Source of the DNA: Neisseria sp. MVDL19-042950
GTDB taxonomy: Bacteria > Pseudomonadota > Gammaproteobacteria > Burkholderiales > Neisseriaceae
Length of the DNA: 64,000 bases
NCBI RefSeq assembly: GCF_030504625.1
Contig: NZ_JAUKWH010000003.1
Coordinates: forward strand, 178,521-242,520
Direction: 5' to 3'
Shown: positions 34,532 through 43,762 of the stretch, piece after piece
Numbering within the stretch: the stretch's first letter is position 1
Layout: each line of letters opens with the position of its first letter
The notes under the pieces: model-generated
Databases searched by the model: none
Told to the model about the DNA's origin: nothing
What the model saw: only the letters and a program-made list of their open reading frames with translations
Translations under genes and position numbers: made by a program

Positions 34532-35836
34532 ATGAAAAATACCACCATTCAAAAATTCGCCGACAAATCTGCCAAAATCGGTATTGTCGGTTTGGGTTAT
34601 GTCGGTCTGCCGCTAATGCTGCGCTATGTCGACATCGGTTATCAAGTTCTAGGCTTTGACATTGACGAAGAAAAAGTATGCAAGCTCAACAACGGCGAGA
34701 GCTACATCGAACATATTCCCGCCGATAAAATCGCCGCCGCCAGCAAAAGCCTGTTTGAAGCCACTACCGATTTCTCGCGCATCGGAGAAGTGGAAGCCGT
34801 TATTCTGTGCGTGCCCACTCCGCTCAACAAATACCGCGAACCGGACATGAGCTTCGTTATCGATACCACCGATGCGGTGAAACCGTATCTGCGCGCCGGT
34901 CAGGTATTGTCTTTGGAATCCACCACTTATCCCGGCACCACCGAAGAGGAACTGCTGCCCCGCATCGAAGAAGGCGGCCTGAAAGTGGGCGAAAACGTAT
35001 TCTTGGTTTACTCGCCCGAACGCGAAGACCCGGGCAATCCCGATTTTGAAACCCGCACCATTCCCAAAGTGATTGGCGGCCACACGCCTGCCTGTTTGGA
35101 AGTGGGCATCGCGCTTTACCAACCCGCCATCGACAAAGTGGTGCCCGTCAGCTCCACCAAAGCAGCCGAGCTGACCAAACTACTGGAAAACATCCACCGC
35201 GCCGTCAACATCGGCTTGGTTAACGAAATGAAAATCGTGGCCGACAAAATGGACATCGACATCCACGAAGTAATCAACGCCGCCGCCACCAAACCGTTCG
35301 GCTTCGTCGCCTACTACCCCGGCCCGGGCTTGGGCGGCCACTGTATCCCCATCGACCCGTTCTATTTAACTTGGAAAGCCCGCGAATACGGCGTGAACAC
35401 CCGCTTCATTGAATTGGCAGGTGAAGTAAACTCAAGCATGCCCGAATATGTGGTCAACAAAACCGCATTGGCGCTCAACGATCACCAACGTTCGATCAAA
35501 GGCAGCAAAATCTTGGTATTGGGCATCGCCTACAAGAAAAATGTGGACGACATGCGTGAGAGCCCTTCAGTGGAAGTGATGGAACTGCTGCGCGATTTGG
35601 GTGCGGAAGTGGCGTACAGCGACCCGCATGTGCCGGTATTCCCGAAAATGCGCGAGCACACATTCGATTTGAAGAGCGAACCTTTCACCGCTGAAAACAT
35701 TGCCCGCTTCGATTGCGTGGTGCTGACGACCGACCACGATAAATTCGATTACGACTTGCTCAAACAGCACGCCAAATTGATTATCGACACACGCGGCAAA
35801 TATTTGGGCAAATCCGATAACGTCGTCAAAGCATAA
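34532..35836 (+). CDS. wbpA: UDP-GlcNAc 6-dehydrogenase (WbpA-like)
   Basis: Oxidises UDP-GlcNAc to UDP-GlcNAcA with two NAD+, the first step to UDP-GlcNAc3NAcA. 434 residues. Rossmann motif [12 protein letters not shown] (17-28), [18 protein letters not shown], and the catalytic Cys271 in [16 protein letters not shown]. The C-terminal domain has [17 protein letters not shown]. The EREDPGN and [16 protein letters not shown] segments favour the WbpA/WbpO group over UDP-glucose dehydrogenases. First gene of the glycan locus; wlbA follows after a DUS. Confidence 0.92.
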   Translation: MKNTTIQKFADKSAKIGIVGLGYVGLPLMLRYVDIGYQVLGFDIDEEKVCKLNNGESYIEHIPADKIAAASKSLFEATTDFSRIGEVEAVILCVPTPLNKYREPDMSFVIDTTDAVKPYLRAGQVLSLESTTYPGTTEEELLPRIEEGGLKVGENVFLVYSPEREDPGNPDFETRTIPKVIGGHTPACLEVGIALYQPAIDKVVPVSSTKAAELTKLLENIHRAVNIGLVNEMKIVADKMDIDIHEVINAAATKPFGFVAYYPGPGLGGHCIPIDPFYLTWKAREYGVNTRFIELAGEVNSSMPEYVVNKTALALNDHQRSIKGSKILVLGIAYKKNVDDMRESPSVEVMELLRDLGAEVAYSDPHVPVFPKMREHTFDLKSEPFTAENIARFDCVVLTTDHDKFDYDLLKQHAKLIIDTRGKYLGKSDNVVKA

Positions 35837-35838
35837 AG

Positions 35839-35850
35839 AGGCCGTCTGAA
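35839..35850 (+). repeat. DUS forming the wlbA leader
   Basis: AGGCCGTCTGAA ends one base before the wlbA ATG. AGAGG at its 5' edge is the only Shine-Dalgarno candidate (spacer 10 nt). Confidence 0.7.
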
Positions 35851-35851
35851 T

Positions 35852-36904
35852 ATGTTTGAAACCATCAAAGACCGTAAAATCAAATTTGCTTTGGTCGGCT
35901 GCGGCCGTATTTCCAACAACCATTTCGGTTCGTTCGAAGCCTTGAAAGACCAATGCGAAGTCGTCGGCGTGTGCGACATCGACCCCGCCAATCTGCAAGC
36001 CGCCGTCGAGCGCACGGGAGCCAAAGGCTATGCTTCTTATACGGAAATGCTGGCAGACACCGATGCCGACATTATCGTGCTCACCACGCCCTCCGGCCTG
36101 CACCCTGACCAAGCCGTGCAGGCTTTGGAAGCGGGTTTTCATGTGGTTACCGAAAAACCGATGGCCACCCGCCTGCATGACGGCGAGCGCATGGTGAAAG
36201 CGGCCGACAAAGCCGGCAAACGCCTGTTTGTGGTGAAGCAAAACCGCTTGAACGCCACTTTGCAGATGCTCAAACGCGCCGTCGAAGAAAACCGCTTCGG
36301 CAAAATCTGCATGGTGCATTTGAATGTATTCTGGACGCGCCCGCAGTCTTACTACGACCAAGGCGGCGGTTGGCGCGGCACATGGGAATTCGACGGCGGC
36401 GCATTTATGAATCAGGCCAGCCATTATGTTGATTTGATGGAATGGCTGATCGGCCCGGTACAAGACGTGCAGGCGATGATTTCCACCCACCGCGACATTG
36501 AAACCGAAGACACCGGCGTGATGAACATCCGCTGGCGCAACGGCGCGCTCGGCTCGATGGCCGTAACCATGTGCACTTACCCGAAAAACCTCGAAGGCTC
36601 GATTACCATTTTGGGCGAGACCGGCACGGTGCGCATCGGCGGCATGGCGGTGAATGAAATTCAGGAATGGAATTTCGCCGATTCCCGCGATTACGACGAA
36701 CAAGTGAAAACCGCCAACTACGAAACCACCTCGGTTTACGGTTTCGGCCACCCGCTCTATTACAAAAACGTGGTTGACGTAATGCGCGGCGAAGCCGAAC
36801 CGATTACGGACGGCCGCGAAGGTTTGAAATCGCTGGAATTGCTGATCGCCGCCTATCTCTCCGCCCGCGACAACAAAACCGTTTCGTTACCTTTGGTTTA
36901 TTAA
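35852..36904 (+). CDS. wlbA: UDP-GlcNAcA 3-dehydrogenase (WlbA/WbpB-like)
   Basis: A Gfo/Idh/MocA-family oxidoreductase of 350 residues that oxidises C3 of UDP-GlcNAcA for later amination. The N-terminal Rossmann motif is FALVGCGRISNNHFG, EKP with Lys102 is the family catalytic Lys, and FMNQASHYVDL supplies His191. Length and the GGGWRGTWEFDGG segment resemble Bordetella WlbA more than the shorter Pseudomonas WbpB. WbpB reoxidises NADH on 2-oxoglutarate, while some WlbA enzymes do not; I cannot decide which applies. It is followed by a hairpin and a 135-bp gap. Confidence 0.9.
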   Translation: MFETIKDRKIKFALVGCGRISNNHFGSFEALKDQCEVVGVCDIDPANLQAAVERTGAKGYASYTEMLADTDADIIVLTTPSGLHPDQAVQALEAGFHVVTEKPMATRLHDGERMVKAADKAGKRLFVVKQNRLNATLQMLKRAVEENRFGKICMVHLNVFWTRPQSYYDQGGGWRGTWEFDGGAFMNQASHYVDLMEWLIGPVQDVQAMISTHRDIETEDTGVMNIRWRNGALGSMAVTMCTYPKNLEGSITILGETGTVRIGGMAVNEIQEWNFADSRDYDEQVKTANYETTSVYGFGHPLYYKNVVDVMRGEAEPITDGREGLKSLELLIAAYLSARDNKTVSLPLVY

Positions 36905-36913
36905 CAGGCTCCG

Positions 36914-36949
36914 ACACACAGGGCGACGCAAAAATATCGCCCTGTGTGT
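36914..36949 (+). repeat. 13-bp hairpin inside the glycan operon
   Basis: ACACACAGGGCGA (36914-36926) and TCGCCCTGTGTGT (36937-36949) form a perfect stem with a 10-nt loop, just after the wlbA stop. No U tract follows, so it is more likely an RNA processing or stability element, or a leaky attenuator, than a terminator. Confidence 0.6.
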
Positions 36950-37039
36950 TGCCCGCTTAACAAGAAGCCTCACTTTTTCCAAACAACACAAATCCTACCT
37001 TCCTAAACGGCGGGATTTCCGGTCAATAAGGAATTTTTG

Positions 37040-38080
37040 ATGAAAATCGCCGTAGCAGGCGCAGGCATCATCGGTGCATGTACCGCTTGGGCAGCGGCAA
37101 AACAAGGCCACGCCGTTACCCTGTTTGAACAGGATACGGCAATGGCACACACCAGCCGGTCATCATCCAAGTTGTTACACGGTGGTCTGCGTTATCTCGA
37201 AACCGGGCAGTTTGCTTTAGTGAAAAAGGCTCTGCTCGCCCGCCGTTTCTGGTTGGAACGCGCACCCGAATTGTGCCGCCCGCTGGAGTTGCTGTTTCCG
37301 ATTTATAAAGGCCACGGCCGCCCGAAATGGCAAATCGGCATCGGTACCAAACTGTATGATCTGCTGGCATCCGGCAGCGGCTTTCCCCGCAGCTCTTGGC
37401 TGGATAAAACAGAAGTGCTGAACCGCTGTCCCGCCCTGCTTTCAGACGGCCTCAAAGGTGCGTTTTCCTTTTACGATGCCCAAATGGACGATTTCGCACT
37501 GGGACAATGGGTGGTCGGCCAATGCCGTGATTTGGGCGTGGAAGTGGTCGAACACCACAAAATCGAAACGTTCGACAGCCTCGCCGGTTTCGACCACATC
37601 GTCAATGCCACCGGCCCGTGGGCAATGGAGCTGCGCACTCAGCAAGGCGGTTCGCCCGCTTATACCATCGATTGGGTGCGCGGCAGCCATATCTTTATCG
37701 ACCGCGAACGCACGCAGGCTTTGATGCTGCCGATTCCGCAGGAAAAACGGATTTTCTTCGTGCTGCCTTATCAGGGCAAAACCTTAATCGGCACCACCGA
37801 AGTCCGCCAAGACCACCCCGAAGCGGAGAGGCCGTCTGAAGAAGAAACCGATTACCTTCTGGCCGCCTACAATGCCTATCACAGCGAAAAGCTCACGGCA
37901 GAAGACATCAACGGCAGCTTTTCCGGCGTGCGCCCTTTGTTGAAAAGCGCCGCCAATCCCAGCGATGCCACCCGCGAATGGGCGTTCGAACGCGTCGGCA
38001 ACGTGCTGCACATCTACGGCGGCAAATGGACGACGGCACAGATTCAGGGCGAAGCCGCCTTACAGGAGCTATTGAAATGA
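37040..38080 (+). CDS. FAD-dependent oxidoreductase, GlpD-like short form
   Basis: A 346-residue DAO-family flavoprotein. The FAD-binding Rossmann motif is [13 protein letters not shown] with a following acidic LFEQ, and [18 protein letters not shown] is a near-copy of the GlpD (glycerol-3-phosphate dehydrogenase) signature. GlpD is about 500 residues; this protein lacks its C-terminal cap, ending after the FAD-contacting [14 protein letters not shown]. Its stop overlaps the wlbB ATG by four bases (ATGA), so it belongs to the operon. It is not a known step of UDP-GlcNAc3NAcA synthesis. It may recycle a reduced by-product or supply a glycerol-derived group; this is untested. Confidence 0.72.
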   Translation: MKIAVAGAGIIGACTAWAAAKQGHAVTLFEQDTAMAHTSRSSSKLLHGGLRYLETGQFALVKKALLARRFWLERAPELCRPLELLFPIYKGHGRPKWQIGIGTKLYDLLASGSGFPRSSWLDKTEVLNRCPALLSDGLKGAFSFYDAQMDDFALGQWVVGQCRDLGVEVVEHHKIETFDSLAGFDHIVNATGPWAMELRTQQGGSPAYTIDWVRGSHIFIDRERTQALMLPIPQEKRIFFVLPYQGKTLIGTTEVRQDHPEAERPSEEETDYLLAAYNAYHSEKLTAEDINGSFSGVRPLLKSAANPSDATREWAFERVGNVLHIYGGKWTTAQIQGEAALQELLK

Positions 38081-38658
38081 CCGACTACACCGTACACCCC
38101 AGCGCCATTGTCGACGACGGCGCGAAAATCGGCGCAGGCAGCCGCATTTGGCATTTCGCGCATATCTGCGGCGGTGCCGAAATCGGCAAAAACTGCTCGT
38201 TCGGCCAAAACGTGTTTGTCGGCAACAAAGTGAAAATCGGCGACAACTGCAAAATCCAAAACAACGTTTCCGTGTACGACAACGTTTATCTCGAAGACGG
38301 CGTATTCTGCGGCCCCAGCATGGTGTTTACCAACGTCTACAACCCGCGTTCGCTGATCGAGCGCAAAAGCGAATACCGCGACACACTGGTTAAAAAAGGC
38401 GCGACTTTGGGCGCAAACTGCACCATCGTGTGCGGCATAACCATCGGCAAATTCGCCTTTGTGGGCGCAGGAGCGGTGGTGAACAAAGACGTGCCCGACT
38501 ACGCCCTGATGGTCGGCGTGCCCGCCCGCCAAATCGGTTGGATGAGCGAATACGGCGAACAGCTCGACCTGCCCGTGCACGGCAGCGGCAAAGCAAGCTG
38601 TTCCCACACCGGAGCTGTTTATACGCTTTCAGACGGCCTCTTAACCAAATCAGAATAA
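38077..38658 (+). CDS. wlbB: UDP-GlcNAc3NA N-acetyltransferase (WlbB/WbpD-like)
   Basis: A 193-residue left-handed beta-helix acetyltransferase that acetylates the 3-amino group. It opens [20 protein letters not shown], with hexapeptide repeats through [20 protein letters not shown], the conserved [20 protein letters not shown] segment and [21 protein letters not shown] 38077 overlaps the upstream stop. The last residues, [11 protein letters not shown], come from a DUS (TTCAGACGGCCT near 38628-38639) that has been read into the gene, extending an otherwise normal-length protein. Confidence 0.92.
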   Translation: MTDYTVHPSAIVDDGAKIGAGSRIWHFAHICGGAEIGKNCSFGQNVFVGNKVKIGDNCKIQNNVSVYDNVYLEDGVFCGPSMVFTNVYNPRSLIERKSEYRDTLVKKGATLGANCTIVCGITIGKFAFVGAGAVVNKDVPDYALMVGVPARQIGWMSEYGEQLDLPVHGSGKASCSHTGAVYTLSDGLLTKSE

Positions 38659-38687
38659 TATTTCAGAATAATATTAGGGAAACCATC

Positions 38688-39767
38688 ATGCAATTTATCG
38701 ACCTCGCCGCCCAACAAGCCCGAATCAAAGACCAAATCGATGCCAACATCCAAAAAGTGCTGGCACACGGCGGCTATATCCTCGGCCCCGAAGTCGCCGA
38801 ACTGGAAGAACAACTCAAAGCCTATTGCGGCGCACAATACTGCATCACCTGCGCCAACGGTACCGACGCACTGCAAATCGCGCTGATGGCCTTGGGCGTG
38901 CAGGCCGGCGACGAAGTGATTACCCCCGGTTTTACCTACATCGCCACCGCCGAAACCGTGGCCCTGCTCGGCGCCAAACCCGTATATGTCGATATCGACG
39001 AAACCACCTACAATATCGACCCCGCCAAAATCGAAGCGGCCATCACCGACAAAACCAAAGCCATCATTCCCGTATCGCTCTACGGCCAATGCGCCGACTA
39101 CGACGCCATTAACGCCATCGCCGCCAAACACAAGCTGCCGGTGATCGAAGATGCCGCCCAAAGTTTCGGTGCCACCTACAAAGGCAGAAAATCCTGCAAC
39201 TTAACCACCATCGCCTGCACCAGCTTTTTCCCCAGCAAACCACTGGGCTGCTACGGCGACGGCGGCGCGATTTTCACTAATGACGAAACGCTGGCGACCG
39301 TTATCCGCCAAATTGCCCGCCACGGCCAAGACCGCCGCTACCACCATATCCGCGTCGGCGTAAACAGCCGCTTGGACACTCTGCAAGCCGCCATCCTGCT
39401 GCCGAAACTGGCGATTTTTGAAGAAGAAATGCAGTTGCGCCAGCAAGTTGCCGCCATGTATGCCGAAGCCCTGCAAGATGCGGGCATTGCCGTGCCGTTT
39501 ATCGAAGCGCACAACCGCAGCGCCTATGCCCAATACACCATCCGCGTGAAAAACCGCGATGCCGTTCAGACGGCCTTGAAAGCAGCGGGCATTCCCACCG
39601 CCGTGCATTACCCGATTCCGCTGAACAAACAGCCCGCCGTCGCCAACGATGCCGTGCTGCCGGTGGGCGATTTGGTGGCACAGGAAGTCGTGAGCCTGCC
39701 GATGCACCCGTATATGACGCACAAACAAGTACGGCAAGTGGCCGACGCACTCAAAGCGGCCGTTTAA
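38688..39767 (+). CDS. wlbC: UDP-3-keto-GlcNAcA aminotransferase (WlbC/WbpE-like)
   Basis: A PLP-dependent DegT/DnrJ/EryC1 aminotransferase of 359 residues that puts the amino group on C3. It has CANGTDALQIAL (phosphate loop), VIEDAAQSFGATYKG (Asp for the PLP pyridine) and FFPSKPLGCYGDGG with Schiff-base Lys184. ATG 38688 follows a TAGGGA site; the longer frame from 38430 is wlbB sequence in another frame. Order here is wbpA-wlbA-flavoprotein-wlbB-wlbC with no 2-epimerase gene (WbpI/WlbD), so the product is predicted to be the gluco form, UDP-GlcNAc3NAcA. Confidence 0.92.
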   Translation: MQFIDLAAQQARIKDQIDANIQKVLAHGGYILGPEVAELEEQLKAYCGAQYCITCANGTDALQIALMALGVQAGDEVITPGFTYIATAETVALLGAKPVYVDIDETTYNIDPAKIEAAITDKTKAIIPVSLYGQCADYDAINAIAAKHKLPVIEDAAQSFGATYKGRKSCNLTTIACTSFFPSKPLGCYGDGGAIFTNDETLATVIRQIARHGQDRRYHHIRVGVNSRLDTLQAAILLPKLAIFEEEMQLRQQVAAMYAEALQDAGIAVPFIEAHNRSAYAQYTIRVKNRDAVQTALKAAGIPTAVHYPIPLNKQPAVANDAVLPVGDLVAQEVVSLPMHPYMTHKQVRQVADALKAAV

Positions 39768-39807
39768 GCGGCCGGCCTCTTCGGAGGCCGTCTGAAAACA
39801 TACTGAC

Positions 39808-41226
39808 ATGAATGCACGCAAACTTTTAGGTTACGCTCTCGGCCCGCTCGGCAGTGCCGCTGTCGGCATTATCTCCCTGCCGCTGATTTCTTGGTATTTT
39901 CCGGCGGAAGACATCGGCCGCATCATCATGCTGCAAACCGTGTCGGCATTGATACTGATTGCCGTGGGATTGGGGTTGGATCAGGCGTATATCCGCGAAT
40001 ATTACGCCGCCGGAAACAAAGCGGCTTTGTTTAAAACCACCGTGGTTCCGCCTGTTTTGCTCACTGCGCTGCTGATTGCCGGCATTGCAATATGGAACTT
40101 GAACTGGCCGTCTGAAAAGATATTTGAGCTGGACGATACCGCTTTAAGCATATTGTGCCTGTTGTTTTTTACGGGCATGCTGCTGGTGCGTTATTTCTCG
40201 CTGATTTTGCGGATGCAGGAAAAGGCTTTTGCATTTTCATTCAGCCAGTTCACGCCGAAAGTGTTGATTTTGGTATTGGTGCTGTGCTGCGTGTTGCTCA
40301 GGCTGCCCACCAATACGTTTACTTTGGTATCGGCTTATACGCTGGCCCAGTTGGTTACCGTCGGCGTATTGGTTTTGCAAACCCGTACCGAACTGAAAGC
40401 CGCCGCCGCTGCGCCGTTGTCGCCCCGACAATTGAAAGACACCCTGAATTACGGCCTTCCGTTGGCTTTAGGCGGGCTGGCGTATTGGGGGTTTACTTCG
40501 GTAGACCGTTTTTTGCTGAAAAGTTTGGGCGGCCTGTCGGAGTTGGGTATTTACTCGATGGCGGTCAGCTTTGGTGCCATTGCGCTGATTTTTCAAAGCA
40601 TCTTTTCCACGATTTGGGCACCGATGGTGTTCAAATGGGTCAAAGAAGAAACCAACTTGGATAAAATCGGCCGGATTACCGGCTTGATGACGGATTTAAT
40701 CGCGGCAATACTCTGCATAGTGGGTATTTGCTCGCCGTTGGTTGCTTGGATACTGCCGGAAAAATACGCACCGGTGCAGTTTATCCTGCTTTCCAGCATG
40801 TTGTTTCCATTGCTGTATACTCTGACCGAAGTAACCGGCATCGGCATCAACGTGAGCAAGAAAACTTGGTTGATTACCGTGTTTTCAGTCGTTGCCCTGC
40901 TGTGTAATTTAGGCTTGCTCTATCGGCTGGTTCCCGCTTTGGGCGCGAAAGGTGCGGCAATGTCGACCGCCATCTCTTTTTGGGTGTTTTCCGTTTTGAA
41001 AACGGAAGCCTCTGTGCGCTTGTGGCAGCCGCTGCCGCGCATACAGCTCTACGGCACCATGTTTGCCTGCCTGATCTGCTGTTTGGCCTATACCCGTTGG
41101 GGAAATACCGGCAATTATTTTGTTTTCGCCGCCGTTTGGCTGCTGGTGTTGGCAATATTATTGATGAAACACAGAAAAATACTTCTTCAGGCGGCCTCGA
41201 TTATCAAAGGCCGTCTGAAAAAGTAG
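39808..41226 (+). CDS. wzx: Polysaccharide flippase Wzx
   Basis: A 472-residue hydrophobic protein with about 12-14 membrane helices in the polysaccharide-biosynthesis/MATE-like fold. It opens LLGYALGPLGSAAVGIISLP and has ALGGLAYWGFTSVDRFLLKSLGG in the middle, typical of Wzx. It flips the lipid-linked repeat unit to the periplasm. The last codons (GRLKK) come from a DUS at the 3' end. Another DUS lies upstream at 39785-39796. Substrate specificity cannot be read from the sequence. Confidence 0.9.
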   Translation: MNARKLLGYALGPLGSAAVGIISLPLISWYFPAEDIGRIIMLQTVSALILIAVGLGLDQAYIREYYAAGNKAALFKTTVVPPVLLTALLIAGIAIWNLNWPSEKIFELDDTALSILCLLFFTGMLLVRYFSLILRMQEKAFAFSFSQFTPKVLILVLVLCCVLLRLPTNTFTLVSAYTLAQLVTVGVLVLQTRTELKAAAAAPLSPRQLKDTLNYGLPLALGGLAYWGFTSVDRFLLKSLGGLSELGIYSMAVSFGAIALIFQSIFSTIWAPMVFKWVKEETNLDKIGRITGLMTDLIAAILCIVGICSPLVAWILPEKYAPVQFILLSSMLFPLLYTLTEVTGIGINVSKKTWLITVFSVVALLCNLGLLYRLVPALGAKGAAMSTAISFWVFSVLKTEASVRLWQPLPRIQLYGTMFACLICCLAYTRWGNTGNYFVFAAVWLLVLAILLMKHRKILLQAASIIKGRLKK

Positions 41227-41260
41227 GATTTTGAAAACAGAAAATTAAAAGCGTATAGCC

Positions 41261-42427
41261 ATGCATGTATTGATTATCCCTTCGTGGTACCCTGCCACCC
41301 GCCAAGATATGAACGGCATCTTCTTCCGCCAACAGGCTCAGGCTTTGCAGCATTCCGGCCTGAAAGTGGGCGTGATTGCACCGATTTTCCGCTCCGTGCG
41401 CGGCGAACCCGCTTCTATTTTTACCGGTGGCTACGGCATCCGCAGTTATGTTGAAAAAGGGGTTCCGACTTATGTGTATAAAAGCATGTATTTTTTCCCG
41501 CGCACCGCACTGGACCGCAACCGCTGGATAAAAGCCGGACGCAAACTGTTCGAACTCTATGTGCGCCAACACGGCAAACCGGACGTTATCCACGCCCACT
41601 GCATGAATCATGCCGGAATTCTGGCCCATCAAATCCACGCTGAAACACAGATACCCTACGTCATCACCGAACACAGTACCACTTATGCGCGGAAACTCAT
41701 TCGCGACTGGCAATGGGATGCGATGCACAAAGCGGCCGAACAATGCGCATCAAGAATTGCGGTCAGCAAAGATTTCAAACAACTGCTGGAAAAAGAATAC
41801 CGCGGCCTCGGTTGGAAATATATTCCCAATATTTTGTCCGCCAACTTCGAAGCGCCCGTCGACTTAAGCAACAAACCATCGAATACCGACTTTACTTTCT
41901 GTTCGGTTGCCCACTTACAGCACAAAAAAGGTTTTGATATTTTATTGCCCGCCTTCGCCGAGGCTTTGAAGAAATATCCGCAACTGAAACTGAAAATCGG
42001 CGGTACGGGGCCGGAGGAAGGCAAACTGCACCAATTGGCGGAAAGCCTCGGCCTTAAAGGATCGGTCAGCTTTTTAGGCGGGCTGAAAAGCGATGAGGTG
42101 TTGGATTTGATGTATAACAGCGATGCCTTCGTGCTGCCCAGCCGCCATGAAACGTTCGGCGTGGTGTTTATCGAGGCGCTGTCGCAAGGGCTGCCGGTGA
42201 TTGCCACGTGCTGCGGCGGCCCCGAATCTATCGTTAACGACGATAACGGCCTGCTCATCCCCTCCGAAAACCGGCAGGCCCTTACCGAGGCATTGGTCAA
42301 TCTGTATGAAAACCGCCGGCATTACGATGCCGCCGTGCTGCGGGAAAACTGTTTGAAAGAATTCGGGGAGAAAAGCGTAACCGCACAAATCACAGCCGAA
42401 TACGAGCAAGCCGTTTCCAACAAATAA
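41261..42427 (+). CDS. Glycosyltransferase, GT4 family
   Basis: A 388-residue GT-B enzyme. The N-terminus MHVLIIPSWYPATRQDMNG is typical of bacterial GT4 proteins, the middle VAHLQHKKGFDILLPAF opens the donor domain, and the EX7E motif is in ETFGVVFIEALSQG, with GGPESIVNDDNGLL after it. It should use a nucleotide-sugar donor and keep stereochemistry. It has no membrane helix and acts at the inner face on the undecaprenyl-linked glycan. Donor and acceptor are unknown. Confidence 0.88.
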   Translation: MHVLIIPSWYPATRQDMNGIFFRQQAQALQHSGLKVGVIAPIFRSVRGEPASIFTGGYGIRSYVEKGVPTYVYKSMYFFPRTALDRNRWIKAGRKLFELYVRQHGKPDVIHAHCMNHAGILAHQIHAETQIPYVITEHSTTYARKLIRDWQWDAMHKAAEQCASRIAVSKDFKQLLEKEYRGLGWKYIPNILSANFEAPVDLSNKPSNTDFTFCSVAHLQHKKGFDILLPAFAEALKKYPQLKLKIGGTGPEEGKLHQLAESLGLKGSVSFLGGLKSDEVLDLMYNSDAFVLPSRHETFGVVFIEALSQGLPVIATCCGGPESIVNDDNGLLIPSENRQALTEALVNLYENRRHYDAAVLRENCLKEFGEKSVTAQITAEYEQAVSNK

Positions 42428-42457
42428 ACAAGCATCAATAAAAAAGCCGGAGTTATC

Positions 42458-43762
42458 GTGAAACTCAGAAGCCAAACTTTATACATTTTGATGATTTACA
42501 CCATGCTCTGCGCATACATGGTGGGGCCGATGCTTTCTTTCATGGCGGGCATTCCCCGTATCGACAACCCTCTGTCGTTATTATTCGTATGCGGCACACT
42601 CGTTATCGCCTTCTTTGAAAACAAGCGTTTTCCAACCCAAATCGGCATGCCTTTGATATGCCTGAGTTTCATGGCCGCTTGGAGCGCTCTGCACCTGCTT
42701 ATCTCTACATTGAGCAACACACAATTCGCCGACCTGATGTTTTTCCTCGTCGTGCCCTGCTTTTTCTACATTCTCTACCTTTGCATTTCGAGACATGAAG
42801 ACCCGCTCGGCTTTATCCAGCGTTTGATGATCGTATTCACTTTATTCATCGCCCTGCCGCCGTTAGCAGAAATAGCCATAGGCATGCCTTTTGTAAGCAC
42901 CTCGGGAGAAGAGCTTTCGATTGAAGCGGGATCGGCGAAAGGTTTCTTCTTCAACCCCAATAACATGGCAGCCACGGCTGTTTGCGTCGCTCCCGCAATT
43001 TTAATATTTTTCAACTACTTCGGGCGTACGGCAAAAGAAAAAACGGCGGGTTGGGTGTTGTTTGCTTTATTGGGCGCGGCTATTTTCATCAGTGCTTCCC
43101 GCACCGCAATCGCCTGTTATCTCGCCTTGCTGGCTTTACATTTTATCTATCGGAAAAACGGCTTGGCCACGTTAATCGCTCTGGCGGGTGCTTATCTGCT
43201 GTTTGCGATCACGCCTTCGTACGTCATCCAGAATTTCCTATTGTCTCTTAACAGCAATCCGTTTTTAGAGCGTTTTTCATCGCGCCTGTATTTATTTCTG
43301 TATGATTTCGGCAGCGATAACTCCGTATCCTACCGCCAAGAAATTTACAACTACTTTTATGACAATCTGCCTTTTCTGTATACCGGATACGGCCCGAAAA
43401 ATTTCAGCGAATACTTCGGCGGGCACCTCAGTTACAGTTTGGGCTTTGAAAACCCGCATAGTTTCATCATCGAACTTTATTTGGGCTTCGGCATCATCTC
43501 GTTACTGGCTTTTATCGGGTATGTTGCCGTGTATTGCATCGGAATGGTTTTCGCCAAAGCGCCTGAAAACAAAATACGCTTTTTCGCCTTAATCGGCATG
43601 GCGGTTTTTCTGGTGGCGGGCTTTATTCCTTCTTCCATTTTGCGGCTGCCTTTCGTTTGGATTCCCTGCTTTTTAATTTTTATTTACATCGTTCTCCATA
43701 CTTCGCAATACAACCGTACTCCGATTTCCGGGTTTACCCGTTCCTCTTGGAAACATTTATGA
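42458..43762 (+). CDS. wzy: O-antigen polymerase/ligase family protein (Wzy)
   Basis: A 434-residue protein with about 10-12 membrane helices and a large periplasmic loop near 280-340 (RFSSRLYLFLYDFGSDNSVSY ... YTGYGPKNFSEYFGG), the pattern of the Wzy_C/O-antigen ligase family. The likely role is polymerising repeat units in the periplasm. Neisserial protein O-oligosaccharyltransferase PglL shares the fold but is longer (about 600 residues), so polymerase is preferred. The start is GTG 42458 with GGAG upstream. Its stop overlaps the next ATG by four bases. Confidence 0.82.
   Translation: MKLRSQTLYILMIYTMLCAYMVGPMLSFMAGIPRIDNPLSLLFVCGTLVIAFFENKRFPTQIGMPLICLSFMAAWSALHLLISTLSNTQFADLMFFLVVPCFFYILYLCISRHEDPLGFIQRLMIVFTLFIALPPLAEIAIGMPFVSTSGEELSIEAGSAKGFFFNPNNMAATAVCVAPAILIFFNYFGRTAKEKTAGWVLFALLGAAIFISASRTAIACYLALLALHFIYRKNGLATLIALAGAYLLFAITPSYVIQNFLLSLNSNPFLERFSSRLYLFLYDFGSDNSVSYRQEIYNYFYDNLPFLYTGYGPKNFSEYFGGHLSYSLGFENPHSFIIELYLGFGIISLLAFIGYVAVYCIGMVFAKAPENKIRFFALIGMAVFLVAGFIPSSILRLPFVWIPCFLIFIYIVLHTSQYNRTPISGFTRSSWKHL

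Noticed and set aside
35567..36751. 394-codon ORF antisense to wbpA/wlbA
   Set aside because: Spans the gap between two real genes on the opposite strand and has shadow composition.
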